From: Microbacterium esteraromaticum
GTDB taxonomy: Bacteria; Actinomycetota; Actinomycetes; Actinomycetales; Microbacteriaceae
Direction: 5' to 3'
NCBI RefSeq assembly: GCF_900163815.1
Contig: NZ_FUKO01000026.1
Coordinates: 1 to 52,775, forward strand
Length of the DNA stretch: 52,775 nt
Below the pieces are notes generated by a model that saw nothing but the letters and a program-made list of their open reading frames with translations, was not told where the DNA came from and did no database searches. This document shows, piece by piece, positions 8,801 through 16,611 of this stretch. Every line of letters begins with the position of its first letter. The first letter of the stretch is position 1. The position numbers and the translations under genes are program-made.

Positions 8801-9394
8801 ACCATCGCGCCCGACGGCTTCGAGCTCGACACCACGCCGCGCACCGTCATCGTGACGGCAGCGAATGCGCAAGCCGGCGCCACGATGAACCCGGTAGTCA
8901 ACGTGCGCAAGCTCGGCACGGCCGGATGGACGAAGGTCGCAGACGGCACGACGACCCTTCTCGGAGGCTCGGAGTGGACAATCACCGGCCCCGGCTTCAC
9001 GGCGCCGAACAACGTGATCGTCGACTGCGTCGCTGCGTCGGATGCTGAATGCACCGGCCTCGACAAAGATTCCGACGCCGGCGTGTTCAAGATCACCGGG
9101 CTCGCCTGGGGCTCCTACACGATCGTCGAGACAGCGGCACCCTTCGGCTACATCGTCGACTCGACGCCACACACGTTCACCATCGATAAGACGACGGTGG
9201 GTGCGGCCATCGCACTCGGCGCCTTCGAGAACTCGCTGGGGACCCCGCCAACCCTGCCGCTCACCGGCGGACTGGGCGGCGACTTCTACTCCTTCCTCGG
9301 ACTCGGCGTGCTGCTGCTCGCCATTGCACTGCTGATCACTCGGCGTGTATGGCTCCGCCAGGCATCCCGCGACGGGGGCGCGATGAGCCATTGA
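5855..9394 (+). CDS. Large LPLTG surface protein, probable pilus tip/adhesin with propeller-like and prealbumin-like domains
   Basis: A 1179-residue secreted, sortase-anchored protein. Residues 1-35 form a signal peptide (cut after ALA). Residues ~38-110 are Pro/Ala/Glu/Thr-rich. Two wall-type domains follow (~128-250, ~285-410), then a propeller-like stretch (~418-667) with repeated GLYYFGG, GDIAFNANGDLFVV and VNGVAFDSAGRAYLG motifs. This ends at DLASCSSPATITVQK and is followed by an SSGDQFKLTL domain. SpaA/prealbumin-like domains with E-box-like ITET and IVET motifs occupy ~785-1120. The sorting signal is LPLTG at 1134-1138, with a membrane span and a basic tail. The ATG at 5855 is chosen because it begins the signal peptide. 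It is first in the pilin-sortase operon, which suggests a tip or minor pilin. Its head module recurs in the protein at 35219-40399. Ligand unknown. Confidence 0.85.
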   Translation: MGIFSATKFARNARIAAIAVLSSALMFGGASVALAEGANTPDVSPSTEPTAPVATEQPAEPQAPAEQPPAEQPPAETPPPAKSTPPSERPAPPAEATPPAEQSTPPAEQPAPPADDADEATQSRKAEVPALRWQAIDAEGRIVAGTTLTLQGPRDADVTDRGNDEQWADSPEATVLDNVGQANYDGADLDPAPGLFRIESFADDDTPDVSVPVDVAFDYRVRVLEADGFLTADATDWASLTVLTDDTVKPTDVTLQAAPAARSNDAIVTPMLVGPDGPGVTKPYLYWEVRDTTGNALRGGATLEVQGPRTSNYNWWRGEYNVKWNSSVTVTDCVSTPCTGADQDPDPGEFLVMNIGSHRVSDSNRYRVRQQTAPAGYTFTDTNNDWVTIPGSRNTPSGWTADGTYDFGDFMVKKIPPMSPVCTAGQIYGVTAAGQLRAISSAGVVTPLGTKASGVSIFNGLGIGSGGSPVYAIERTDTSGTAQNATVWVYNTTTGVWATTSQSTSSLGGNSGTNMVGGAVDLKTGLYYFGGFTSDGDFKVYQYNPSAATKIKFKGTIVTESNSSANGDIAFNANGDLFVVHGNGNQTTIYSVTAANLAAANGGNIASSKSATVTTMTDVNGVAFDSAGRAYLGSGSQMKSFAMPGFTGEQNVVTSGLGTSDLASCSSPATITVQKFVQGGRVSSGDQFKLTLSQGTTELGTAVTTGSAVGLQNEQVGPQPTVRGVTLSFKEAAAGTTVLSNYVSSWTCLADGEPMSNGQGTSGSVTIPASGDVIECRITNAPLIATVNVSKTVLDTNGENPQPGAGWTVGAAPSLATIVSTPTGITQSTNAQGNAAWSLKFKNAADKTNVSVSEVQKPGYEFVSGQCLIESLDGSFTEVDLQGPAAQALTDIKPGDDVDCAYVNKKIPGSISWQKVTNDTPATNIGGSTWTVQGPDIAGPTATVADCVGANAAACAASADKDHRAGYLQVTGLAWGTYTITETIAPDGFELDTTPRTVIVTAANAQAGATMNPVVNVRKLGTAGWTKVADGTTTLLGGSEWTITGPGFTAPNNVIVDCVAASDAECTGLDKDSDAGVFKITGLAWGSYTIVETAAPFGYIVDSTPHTFTIDKTTVGAAIALGAFENSLGTPPTLPLTGGLGGDFYSFLGLGVLLLAIALLITRRVWLRQASRDGGAMSH

Positions 9395-9488
9395 TCTAAA
9401 CCTCCGAAACCCGAAACCGGATTTTTCACACTCATATTCACATTCACTTCGGCTGCTGGGGCAGCAGAAGACCAGAAAGAAGGAAAGC

Positions 9489-10979
9489 ATGAACACCAAG
9501 AAGAGGCCACTGGGGCGGCTCGCATCGGGAGTAGGCGTCATCGCCCTCGTTGCGGCTGGGCTCATGGGTGGCGCGAGCATGGCAAGTGCCGCAGCAGCAC
9601 CGGGTCAGGAGGGGGCTCCCGATGCAGGAACCCTCATCGTCCACAAGTACGCGGGCTCGCCCACGTCGCAGGACGCGCCCGACGGCACCGAGCAGACGGT
9701 AGACCGTCCGCCGCTGGCAGGCGTGACGTTCGTCGTCACTCCGGTCGGCAAGGACACCGGCAGCGGCTGCGTCGCGCTCGACCTCGGCACCGCTGCCGGA
9801 TGGACCGACGCGCAGGCAGCGGACGACAGCATGCCGCCCGCCGCTCCGTACTGTCTCGTGACGGCGGGTGCCACGACGCAGATCACCAATGGCTCGGGAA
9901 CAGCAACGTTCGCGGGACTGCCGCTCGGGCTCTACCACGTGAACGAGACCAATGCACCTACGGGCGTCACCCCTTCGGTGGAGTTCTACGTCAGCATCCC
10001 GTACGCGAGCACCAACAACGGTGTGACCGACTGGCTGTACACGGTGCACACCTACCCGAAGAACACCCTGACTGGTGACGGAGACAAGACGGTCGGCGAC
10101 CCCACCGCGCCGGGCCTGGGCTCGACGGTCCCGTGGACGCTCACGACCAAGCCGATCGGATCGTTCAACGACGGTCAGAAGCTGACTTCGTTCAAGATCA
10201 TCGACCGTCTCGACGCGAAGCTGACCTACTCGGCGACGCCGGCCCCGGTGCTCACCTACACCGAGCCCGGTGGCTCGGCGCAGACGGTGCCTGCGGCCAA
10301 CTACACGCTGACCCCTCCGGCGGGTGCTGGTGGCGACGTAGTCGTCGACTTCACCAACCTGACGTGGCTGAACGAGCGTCCGGCCGGCACGATCTTCACG
10401 TTCACCTTCAGCACCACGGTGACCGGCGTCGGCAGCATCCTGAACACGGGCTTCCAGAACTCCGGTGGTGACGATGTCACGCTCGGTGAGGCGAGCACGC
10501 AGTGGGGTCCGGCTGAGGTTCTGAAGCACCAGGCCGGCGACAAGACCAAGACGCTGGCTGGCGCCAAGTTCTCGGTCTTCAACTCGCCGAACGGCACCGA
10601 CTGCACGGGCACGCTCGGTGCGGCACTGACCGTCAACGGTGCGACCGAGTTCGAGTCGAATGCCAGTGGCATCGTCACGATCGCGGGTCTATTCGTCAGC
10701 AATGACGAGTCGATTCTCGAAAAGGTGTACTGCGTCGTGGAGACCCAGGAGCCGCTCGGCTTCATCAAGGACACCACGCCGCACATGATCACGGTGAAGG
10801 CCGAAGGCACGGCGACGACGACCGCGCACATTGAGGTGGCGAACACGCCGGTTCCCGGACCGATCCTGCCCCTCACGGGTAGCAACGGCACCCTGTGGTT
10901 CACCGTCGGTGGAATCGCGCTGATCGTGATGGCCGCAGGTGGATTCCTGATGGTGCGTCGCACGCGCAACCACAGCTGA
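9489..10979 (+). CDS. Major pilin subunit (SpaH/EbpB-type, LPXTG)
   Basis: A 496-residue backbone pilin. It has a signal peptide (cleavage near residue 34, ASA|AAA) and an N-terminal domain beginning GTLIVHKYAG. The pilin motif W-x3-V-x2-YPKN supplies Lys 191, which sortase joins to the next subunit. Two Ig-like pilin domains follow, with an E-box YCVVETQEPLGF (Glu about 418) predicted to catalyse an internal isopeptide bond. The sorting signal is LPLTG at 460-464, followed by a hydrophobic span and RRTRNHS. A good Shine-Dalgarno (GAAGGAAAG) precedes the ATG. The gene lies 94 bp after the tip gene and is followed by a strong hairpin before the sortase gene. SpaA-type pilin identity is firm; the tip/backbone division is inferred. 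Confidence 0.92.
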   Translation: MNTKKRPLGRLASGVGVIALVAAGLMGGASMASAAAAPGQEGAPDAGTLIVHKYAGSPTSQDAPDGTEQTVDRPPLAGVTFVVTPVGKDTGSGCVALDLGTAAGWTDAQAADDSMPPAAPYCLVTAGATTQITNGSGTATFAGLPLGLYHVNETNAPTGVTPSVEFYVSIPYASTNNGVTDWLYTVHTYPKNTLTGDGDKTVGDPTAPGLGSTVPWTLTTKPIGSFNDGQKLTSFKIIDRLDAKLTYSATPAPVLTYTEPGGSAQTVPAANYTLTPPAGAGGDVVVDFTNLTWLNERPAGTIFTFTFSTTVTGVGSILNTGFQNSGGDDVTLGEASTQWGPAEVLKHQAGDKTKTLAGAKFSVFNSPNGTDCTGTLGAALTVNGATEFESNASGIVTIAGLFVSNDESILEKVYCVVETQEPLGFIKDTTPHMITVKAEGTATTTAHIEVANTPVPGPILPLTGSNGTLWFTVGGIALIVMAAGGFLMVRRTRNHS

Positions 10980-11003
10980 TCTGGTGACGATCACCGCCTG
11001 ACA

Positions 11004-11039
11004 CGGAGGGCGGGAAGGCATTGACCTTCCCGCCCTCCG
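11004..11039 (+). terminator. Perfect 15-bp hairpin between pilin and sortase genes
   Basis: CGGAGGGCGGGAAGG at 11004-11018 pairs perfectly with 11025-11039 around a 6-nt loop. There is no T-run after the stem, so partial termination or an mRNA-stabilising 3' stem for the pilin message is as likely as full termination. The sortase start lies 18 bp beyond it. Confidence 0.7.
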
Positions 11040-11056
11040 CCATGAGAGGATGCAGC

Positions 11057-11974
11057 ATGATCCCGGTGCAGACGCCCGAGGCTCCGCGGCACGAACCCGC
11101 AGCCACCCGACGGTGGCGTATGCCCTGGGGGCTGTTCGCGGTGATGATGGTGATGCTCACCGGCGTCGGCCTGATGCAGTACCCCGACGTCGCCGGGTGG
11201 TTCTCGCAGTACTACCAGTCGCAGCTGATCGTCGACGTCTCGAGCGAGCTGCAGCAGGAAGATCCGCCGTCGCTGGCCGCTGAAGTGCAGCGGGCGCACG
11301 AGTACAACGACCTGCTCGAGAGCGGCGCGTTGCTCGCTCCGAACGCGAACAAACCCACCTCCGACGCGGCCGAGGTCAGCCGCTTCGAGTACGACGGACT
11401 GCTGCGCGCCACGCCGACCGGTGTGATGGGGCGCCTTCGCATCCCGTCGATCGACGTCGATCTGCCGATCTATCACGGCACTTCCGACGCCACGCTCGCG
11501 AAGGGCGTCGGCCACCTCGAGGGCACGTCGCTCCCCGTCGGCGGAACGTCGCAGCATTCGGTGCTGACCGCGCACCGTGGTCTGCCGGAAGCGACGCTGT
11601 TCAACGATCTCGACAAGGTGTCAAAGGGCGACCGGTTCACGATCGAGGTGTTCGGCGAGGTGCTCACCTACGAGGTCGTCGACACCCGCGTCGTCGAACC
11701 CGACGACACCGACACGCTGCGCGCTGTCGCCGGTGAAGACCTGGTCACGCTCGTCACCTGCACCCCGCTGGGCATCAACACGCACCGCTATCTCGTGACG
11801 GGAACGCGGGTCACCCCCACGCCCATCGAAGACATCGAACATGCCGGCGAGCAGCCCAATGTCCCCGGCTTCCCATGGTGGGCGGTGATCATCGGCGCCG
11901 CACTGCTGCTGGCGATTGTGCTCGTGGTGCGTGCAGGATTCCCTCGGTCTCGCAACTCTACGATTGAGGAATGA
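11057..11974 (+). CDS. Class C (pilus-polymerising) sortase
   Basis: A 305-residue membrane-bound transpeptidase that would link LPLTG pilins through the pilin-motif lysine. An N-terminal membrane span (LFAVMMVMLTGVGLMQYP) is followed by a lid-like region. The sortase barrel contains IPSIDVDLPIYHG, the catalytic His 173 in SVLTAHRGLP, Cys 235 in TLVTCTPLG, and Arg 244 in HRYLVTGTR. A second C-terminal membrane span (WWAVIIGAALLLAIVLVV) is typical of class C. The ATG at 11057 is chosen because AGAGGA lies at good distance; an upstream ATG at 11042 would place the start at the base of the hairpin. The stop overlaps the next gene's start (ATGA). Confidence 0.93.
   Translation: MIPVQTPEAPRHEPAATRRWRMPWGLFAVMMVMLTGVGLMQYPDVAGWFSQYYQSQLIVDVSSELQQEDPPSLAAEVQRAHEYNDLLESGALLAPNANKPTSDAAEVSRFEYDGLLRATPTGVMGRLRIPSIDVDLPIYHGTSDATLAKGVGHLEGTSLPVGGTSQHSVLTAHRGLPEATLFNDLDKVSKGDRFTIEVFGEVLTYEVVDTRVVEPDDTDTLRAVAGEDLVTLVTCTPLGINTHRYLVTGTRVTPTPIEDIEHAGEQPNVPGFPWWAVIIGAALLLAIVLVVRAGFPRSRNSTIEE
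11959..11970 (+). promoter_or_regulatory. Candidate -10 (TACGAT) for leaderless transcription of DUF4012 gene A
   Basis: TACGAT at 11959-11964 lies 6 nt before the ATG, inside the 3' end of the sortase gene. The same hexamer stands 7 nt before the paralogous DUF4012 gene at 34436 and 6-7 nt before coaA and glmS. It suggests an internal promoter, in addition to operon readthrough. No clear -35 was identified. Confidence 0.4.
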
Positions 11975-13821
11975 CGACGAGAGCCGAGCGCCGTGCCGAA
12001 CGCACGCGCCGACCGCTGCTGCGCAGCTATCGCTTCTGGATTCCGATGGGAGTCGTGCTGCTGCTGCTCGTGATCGCGATCGTCGGCGCCATTGTCGGCA
12101 AGCACGTGTACGACCGTGCGATGTCGGCGAAAGGTTCGCTGGAGAAGGCGGTTCCGCTGGCATCTCAGGCGGCGGATGCTGTGCTCGACGGCGACACCGA
12201 GAAAGCACAGCAGCTTTCTGGCCAACTCGCCGCACTGACGACCGACGCGCGTGAGCAGACTGACGACGGCGTGTGGAAGAGCGTCGAGTGGGTTCCCGTG
12301 GCGGGACCCAACCTCTACGCGGTGCGCACCGCGGCCGCCGTCACCGATGACCTCGTGCGCGATGCACTGACGCCCGCCACCGCCCTGTCGCTTGATGTGC
12401 TGAAGCCGAAAGACGGCGCGATCGATCTCGCCGGCATCACCGAGATGCACACGATCGTCGGGCAGGCGCAGAAGTCGGTGGATGCTGCCGCGCGCGACCT
12501 CGCCACGATCGACCGTGATGCACTGATCTCGCAGGTGAGCGGCGCGATCGGCAAGCTCACCAGCGCCGTCGACGAGCTGCAGCCGATGCTCGGCCCGGCA
12601 TCCGACATTCTCGGTGTGCTGCCGCAGGCGCTCGGAGCCGACCAGCCGCGCCACTACCTGATGATGTTCCAGAACAACGCCGAGTCGCGCGGCACCGGCG
12701 GCAACCCGGCAGCGCTGGTGATGATCGATGTCGACAAGGGGCGCATCAGCATCGGCCAGCAGGCATCGAGCAGCGATTTCGACAACGGCCGTGCCGAACC
12801 GATCACGGCGCTGAACCCCGAGACCCAGGCGCTGTACGGCGACAAGATCGGCCGGTGGATCATGGATTCCACCCTCAGCCCCGACTTCACCGAGACGGCC
12901 GACATCGTGCGCGCCTGGTGGGCCGAGCAATACGGCACACCGATCGACGCGGTCGCCTCGTTCGACCCAGTGGCGCTGAGCTACCTGCTCGGAGCGACGG
13001 GCCCGGCATCCGTGCCGAATGAGCAGACAGAGATCAAGGGCCGCACGATCAACCTGCTCACCGAGCCGCTGACACTCACGGCCGAGAACGCCACGCCGTT
13101 TCTGCTCAACGAGATCTATTGGAAGTATCCGATCCCCGCCCAGCAGGATGCCGTGTTCGCAGCATCCGCTCGTGCCGTCTTCGACACCGTGACCTCGGGC
13201 AAGGCCGAACCGAAGGCTCTGCTCGAGGCGCTCACCCGCGCAGTCGATGAGGGCCGGCTGATGTATCAGCCGGCGAACGAAGACGAGGCAAAGCTCGTCG
13301 GCGAGACCGAGCTGGCGGGCAAGCTGCCCAGTACCAACAAGAACTCGACGATGCTCGGCGCGTACGTCAACGACTTCACCGAGGGCAAGCTCGACTATTA
13401 CATGCAGCTCGACCTCGTCGCGGAGTCCACGCAGTGCGCGGCCGCGAACGACCCGTCCTTTTCACTCAGCGCCACGCTGACAAACACGCTGAAGCCCGAG
13501 CAGGTCGCCGATCTGCCGTCGTATATCTCTCCGGGCCGCTTCTTCGACAAGGGACGCGTCGCCACGAATCTCGTGCTGTACGGTCCGGTCGGCGCCACCA
13601 CGGCGAAGGTAACGGTCGACGGTACCGAGCTGGCGGCTAAGACACTCCCGCACCTGGGGCGCCCAGCGGTGCTGGTGCCGATCTACAACAACCCCGGTCA
13701 GAAGCACACGGTCACGGTCGAGTTCGCAGGCGACGCGGGCAAGTACGGTCCGCTCGATGTGCGCCACACGCCAATGGTGCGCGAGACCCACGTAGAGATG
13801 GATGCCGCCGGCTGCCAGTGA
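11971..13821 (+). CDS. DUF4012 membrane protein (copy A)
   Basis: A 616-residue protein of unknown function. A short basic N-terminus (RRPLLRSYRF) precedes one membrane span (about residues 24-46); the remaining ~570 residues are predicted extracytoplasmic. Motifs characteristic of DUF4012 are RHYLMMFQNNAESRGTGG, IGRWIMDSTLSPDFTETA and AVASFDPVALSYLL. The family is common in actinobacterial polysaccharide and wall loci. The fold resembles neighbours of LCP proteins only loosely, and I would not assign a reaction. It overlaps the sortase gene by 4 bp (ATGA). It is highly similar to the gene at 32583-34436 along its whole length. It ends 1 bp before the convergent GtrA-like gene. Confidence 0.88.
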   Translation: MTTRAERRAERTRRPLLRSYRFWIPMGVVLLLLVIAIVGAIVGKHVYDRAMSAKGSLEKAVPLASQAADAVLDGDTEKAQQLSGQLAALTTDAREQTDDGVWKSVEWVPVAGPNLYAVRTAAAVTDDLVRDALTPATALSLDVLKPKDGAIDLAGITEMHTIVGQAQKSVDAAARDLATIDRDALISQVSGAIGKLTSAVDELQPMLGPASDILGVLPQALGADQPRHYLMMFQNNAESRGTGGNPAALVMIDVDKGRISIGQQASSSDFDNGRAEPITALNPETQALYGDKIGRWIMDSTLSPDFTETADIVRAWWAEQYGTPIDAVASFDPVALSYLLGATGPASVPNEQTEIKGRTINLLTEPLTLTAENATPFLLNEIYWKYPIPAQQDAVFAASARAVFDTVTSGKAEPKALLEALTRAVDEGRLMYQPANEDEAKLVGETELAGKLPSTNKNSTMLGAYVNDFTEGKLDYYMQLDLVAESTQCAAANDPSFSLSATLTNTLKPEQVADLPSYISPGRFFDKGRVATNLVLYGPVGATTAKVTVDGTELAAKTLPHLGRPAVLVPIYNNPGQKHTVTVEFAGDAGKYGPLDVRHTPMVRETHVEMDAAGCQ

Positions 13822-13822
13822 T

Positions 13823-14290
13823 TCAGCCGGCTGCGGCCTCGCCCGCAGGTGGCGGCTTCGCACCGCGAAAGACGATCGAGTGGTACAGCACGAATCGCAC
13901 CACGACGACGATGGCGATGCTCGCCAGGTTGACGACGTTCACGATGACCGGACCAGGGGCGTGCCCCAGAGCGTTGCCGGCCGCTTCGACGCCCGCCCAC
14001 AGCAGCAGTGCGCCGAGACCGGTGCACGCGGCGTTGGTCAGCAGAAAGAGCACGAGCTCGCTGGTGCGGCCACGACGGTCACGGTGGCGGAAGGTCCACT
14101 CCCGGTTGCCGATGTACGCGTTCACGAGGGCGACGAGAGAGGCGATGATTTTCGCCCAGACGACGTCGACACCCATCACGTAGACGAGCAGATTGAAGAC
14201 ACCCACTTCGATGAGGGTGCTGAGTCCGCCGACGATGAGAAAGCGACTGCCGATGGAGGCGAGTCGGCGCAGTCGGGGATGATTCTGCAT
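13823..14290 (-). CDS. GtrA-family membrane protein
   Basis: A 155-residue protein with four hydrophobic segments (FLIVGGLSTLIEVGVFNLLVYVM, IIASLVALVNAYIGNREW, LVLFLLTNAACTGLGALLL, VVNLASIAIVVVVRFVLYHSIVF). The N-R-x-W-T-F motif and the C-terminal RFVLYHSIVFR are typical of GtrA/DPMS1-like proteins, which help flip polyprenyl-phosphate sugars. It is divergent from the GT2 gene at 14347, 56 bp away. GtrA and GT2 proteins normally work as partners. Confidence 0.9.
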   Translation of the reverse strand: MQNHPRLRRLASIGSRFLIVGGLSTLIEVGVFNLLVYVMGVDVVWAKIIASLVALVNAYIGNREWTFRHRDRRGRTSELVLFLLTNAACTGLGALLLWAGVEAAGNALGHAPGPVIVNVVNLASIAIVVVVRFVLYHSIVFRGAKPPPAGEAAAG

Positions 14291-14346
14291 GGCTTCACTA
14301 GGCTACTAGTGGAGGGCGACCGCGCGCTCCCGACCGGAGGAATCGC

Positions 14347-15129
14347 GTGACCGCAGCCCATCTCGCCATCGTGATGCCCGCCTACAACGAGGCCGAGGGC
14401 ATCAGCGGTTTCATCGACGAGATCCGCCAGCACGTCGGCCCGCTGGTCGGTCAGCTCACGTTCGTGGTCGCCGATGATCGGTCGACGGATGCCACGGTCG
14501 CGGCACTCCAGAACATCGATGATGTGCGGGTGGAGCCGCAGCAGGTCAACCGCGGGCATGGCCCCACGGCGCTCGCCGCCTACCGCGCCGGTTTGGCGTT
14601 GCACCCCGATCTGCTGGTTCACGTCGACGGTGATGGTCAGTTCGTCGGCGAAGACTTCGCGCGGATGCTGAAGGCGATGGAAAGCACCGGGGCAGATGTC
14701 GTGCACGGTGTGCGCCACAGCCGCACCGACCCCTGGTATCGCCGCACGTTGACGAGTGCTGTGGGAATGCTGATCGCGCTCGCCGCCGGGCGCCGGGTGC
14801 CCGACGTGAATACCCCGTTGCGCGCGTACCGGCCGGAGGCATTGCGGATGCTGCTCGACGCAGTGCCTGCAGAGGTGCTCGTGCCGCATGTGCACTTCTC
14901 GCTGGCTGAGGCGCGATCCGGGTTCACCGTGCGCTACCTGTCGGTGCGCAGCATCCCTCGCCGAGGTTCGTCGACGAGCGGCACCATGTGGGGTGGGGGA
15001 GTGAAGGCGCTGGTGCCGCCGCCGCGACTGCGCCAGTTTGCGAATGCCGCGCTGCAAGAGGCATGGCAGCTGTCACTGCGCCCGGGAGCGCCGCTGCGCA
15101 GCATCCGTCTCGAGAATTCACGCTCATGA
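14347..15129 (+). CDS. GT2 glycosyltransferase, polyprenyl-phosphate sugar synthase-like
   Basis: A 260-residue protein. The GT-A fold starts at LAIVMPAYNEAEGISGFI, with a DDRSTDAT nucleotide-binding segment and DGDGQF as the DXD-type metal site. It resembles dolichol/undecaprenyl-phosphate sugar synthases but has no C-terminal membrane helices, so it is probably a soluble or peripheral enzyme. The GTG start follows GGAGGA at good distance. Its stop overlaps the start of the GT-C gene (ATGA), indicating coupled translation. With the divergent GtrA gene it forms a likely donor-lipid synthesis and flipping unit. The sugar is unknown. Confidence 0.88.
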   Translation: MTAAHLAIVMPAYNEAEGISGFIDEIRQHVGPLVGQLTFVVADDRSTDATVAALQNIDDVRVEPQQVNRGHGPTALAAYRAGLALHPDLLVHVDGDGQFVGEDFARMLKAMESTGADVVHGVRHSRTDPWYRRTLTSAVGMLIALAAGRRVPDVNTPLRAYRPEALRMLLDAVPAEVLVPHVHFSLAEARSGFTVRYLSVRSIPRRGSSTSGTMWGGGVKALVPPPRLRQFANAALQEAWQLSLRPGAPLRSIRLENSRS

Positions 15130-16598
15130 GGCTGGCTCGCACGATCGCATTCTGGCTGCTGGCGGCGGGGCTGCTCGCCTGCCACCTGGTCGTGATCGTG
15201 CACGGTTTCGGCGCCCGCTTCTGGGAAGACGAGGCATTCAACCTCACCGTGCCGCTGAACTTTCTCGCCGGTCTCGGCTATTCGAGCGATGGTGCGCTGT
15301 CTGGTTCGGTGATCACGCCCTTCGACCCGCGTATCTCGACGGGGCCGACGGTGCTGGTGCCGGTTATCGGCGTGCTCGCGCTGGGGGCTGATCCGGTGAT
15401 CGGTGCGCGGTTGGTGCCGGTGGCTTTCTGGGCGGTGCTGATTGTGGGGCTGGTGCTGCTCGGCATCCGCACCGCCGGGCGGTGGGTGGGGCTGGTCGCG
15501 GCGGCGGTGCCGCTGTGCTTTAACGGCCTGGGCAGTGTCTCGCCGATTCAGGGGCCGGCTGATCTGCTGGGTGAGATTCCCGCGGCGGCGCTGCTGGTGT
15601 GGGCGGTGATCGTGCTGCGGGGCCGGCCGTGGCTGGCCGGACTGCTGGTGGGTCTGGCCGTGCAGGCGAAGCTGATCGCGCTGCTGGCGCTGCCCGCATT
15701 TGCGGTGGCGCTGTGGCTGCTCACGCCGGGGCGCGCGCGTGAGCGCATCGTCGGGCTTTGGAAGCGCTCGTGGCTGCCGCTGATCTTGGTGGGGGTGCCG
15801 ACGCTGCTGTTCGAGCTGGCAGCGCTGCTGTCGATGGGGATGAACGGGTACATCGAACACCTGCGCGGCATGGTGCACTTCGTGCGCGGCGGTGGGCAAC
15901 ATGTCGCGCCGACGAGCGTGTCGCAGAAGTTGGAGACGCTGGCCGGGGCGTGGTTCGTGCCCGCCTGGGTGGCGGTGGTCACTGTGATCGTCTGTCTGAG
16001 TCTGGCGGTTGCGGGGCTCGTTGTGTCGCGTGGCGCGACGGCTGTGGAGGCGGATGCCAGGGCGCGCGCACTCTTGCTGGCCGCCACCGCTGCTGTCGGT
16101 GCGCTGGCGTTCGTCGGCTGGTGGGCGACGGCGTCGCAGCTTCCGCTGTGGGTGCGGCATCCGGCTGTCGGGGTGCTCGCGTTCTTGCCGATGCTGGTGA
16201 TCGCTGCCATCTGGGGTGCGCGGGTGCTGATCGATCGCGGCGGTGCGGCCAGGATCGGGGGAGTGCTGCTCATGGCGCTGCTGAGTCTCTCGCTCGCGTG
16301 GAGCCTCGCGGGTCACGCCATGCAGACGACCTTGCCGCGGTCGGAGACCCTCGCGACTCAGCGAGCCGAGATCGCGCCGATCAAGCAGTGGGTCGAAGAA
16401 ACCGGCACCGCGTGGCTTGCTGCACACCCGTGGGGTGCTGCGGTGGCACCGGTCGTGCTCTCGGGGGCACATGTGGGGCTTGCGGATGCGTCGTCGATGG
16501 CGGATGCGCCGCGGCTGACCGGGCTGGCATGCAAAACCGACGTGCTCATCGAGAGTGGGCGCTATCGGGTGTGTGCGCCGCCGGATGCTGGTTCGTGA
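15126..16598 (+). CDS. GT-C-like polytopic membrane glycosyltransferase
   Basis: A 490-residue protein with about ten hydrophobic segments. An early extracytoplasmic loop contains FWEDEAFNLTVPLNFL, with adjacent acidic residues (E-D-E) like the first-loop catalytic Asp/Glu motif of GT-C enzymes (ArnT/PMT type). These enzymes use polyprenyl-phosphate sugars outside the membrane. The coupled upstream GT2 and the GtrA-like flippase would supply that donor. The ATG at 15126 is chosen because it overlaps the upstream stop and starts directly with a membrane span. The C-terminal ~100 residues are less hydrophobic (IKQWVEETGTAWLAAHPWG). Acceptor unknown: a wall polymer or a surface protein are both possible. 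Ends 13 bp from the convergent rml gene. Confidence 0.75.
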   Translation: MRLARTIAFWLLAAGLLACHLVVIVHGFGARFWEDEAFNLTVPLNFLAGLGYSSDGALSGSVITPFDPRISTGPTVLVPVIGVLALGADPVIGARLVPVAFWAVLIVGLVLLGIRTAGRWVGLVAAAVPLCFNGLGSVSPIQGPADLLGEIPAAALLVWAVIVLRGRPWLAGLLVGLAVQAKLIALLALPAFAVALWLLTPGRARERIVGLWKRSWLPLILVGVPTLLFELAALLSMGMNGYIEHLRGMVHFVRGGGQHVAPTSVSQKLETLAGAWFVPAWVAVVTVIVCLSLAVAGLVVSRGATAVEADARARALLLAATAAVGALAFVGWWATASQLPLWVRHPAVGVLAFLPMLVIAAIWGARVLIDRGGAARIGGVLLMALLSLSLAWSLAGHAMQTTLPRSETLATQRAEIAPIKQWVEETGTAWLAAHPWGAAVAPVVLSGAHVGLADASSMADAPRLTGLACKTDVLIESGRYRVCAPPDAGS

Positions 16599-16611
16599 GC
16601 CGGTTCGGTTT

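Noticed and set aside
14934..16472. Minus-strand frame of 512 codons opposite the GT-C gene
   Set aside because: Extreme His/Arg/Gln/Pro composition; it is the antisense of hydrophobic codons.
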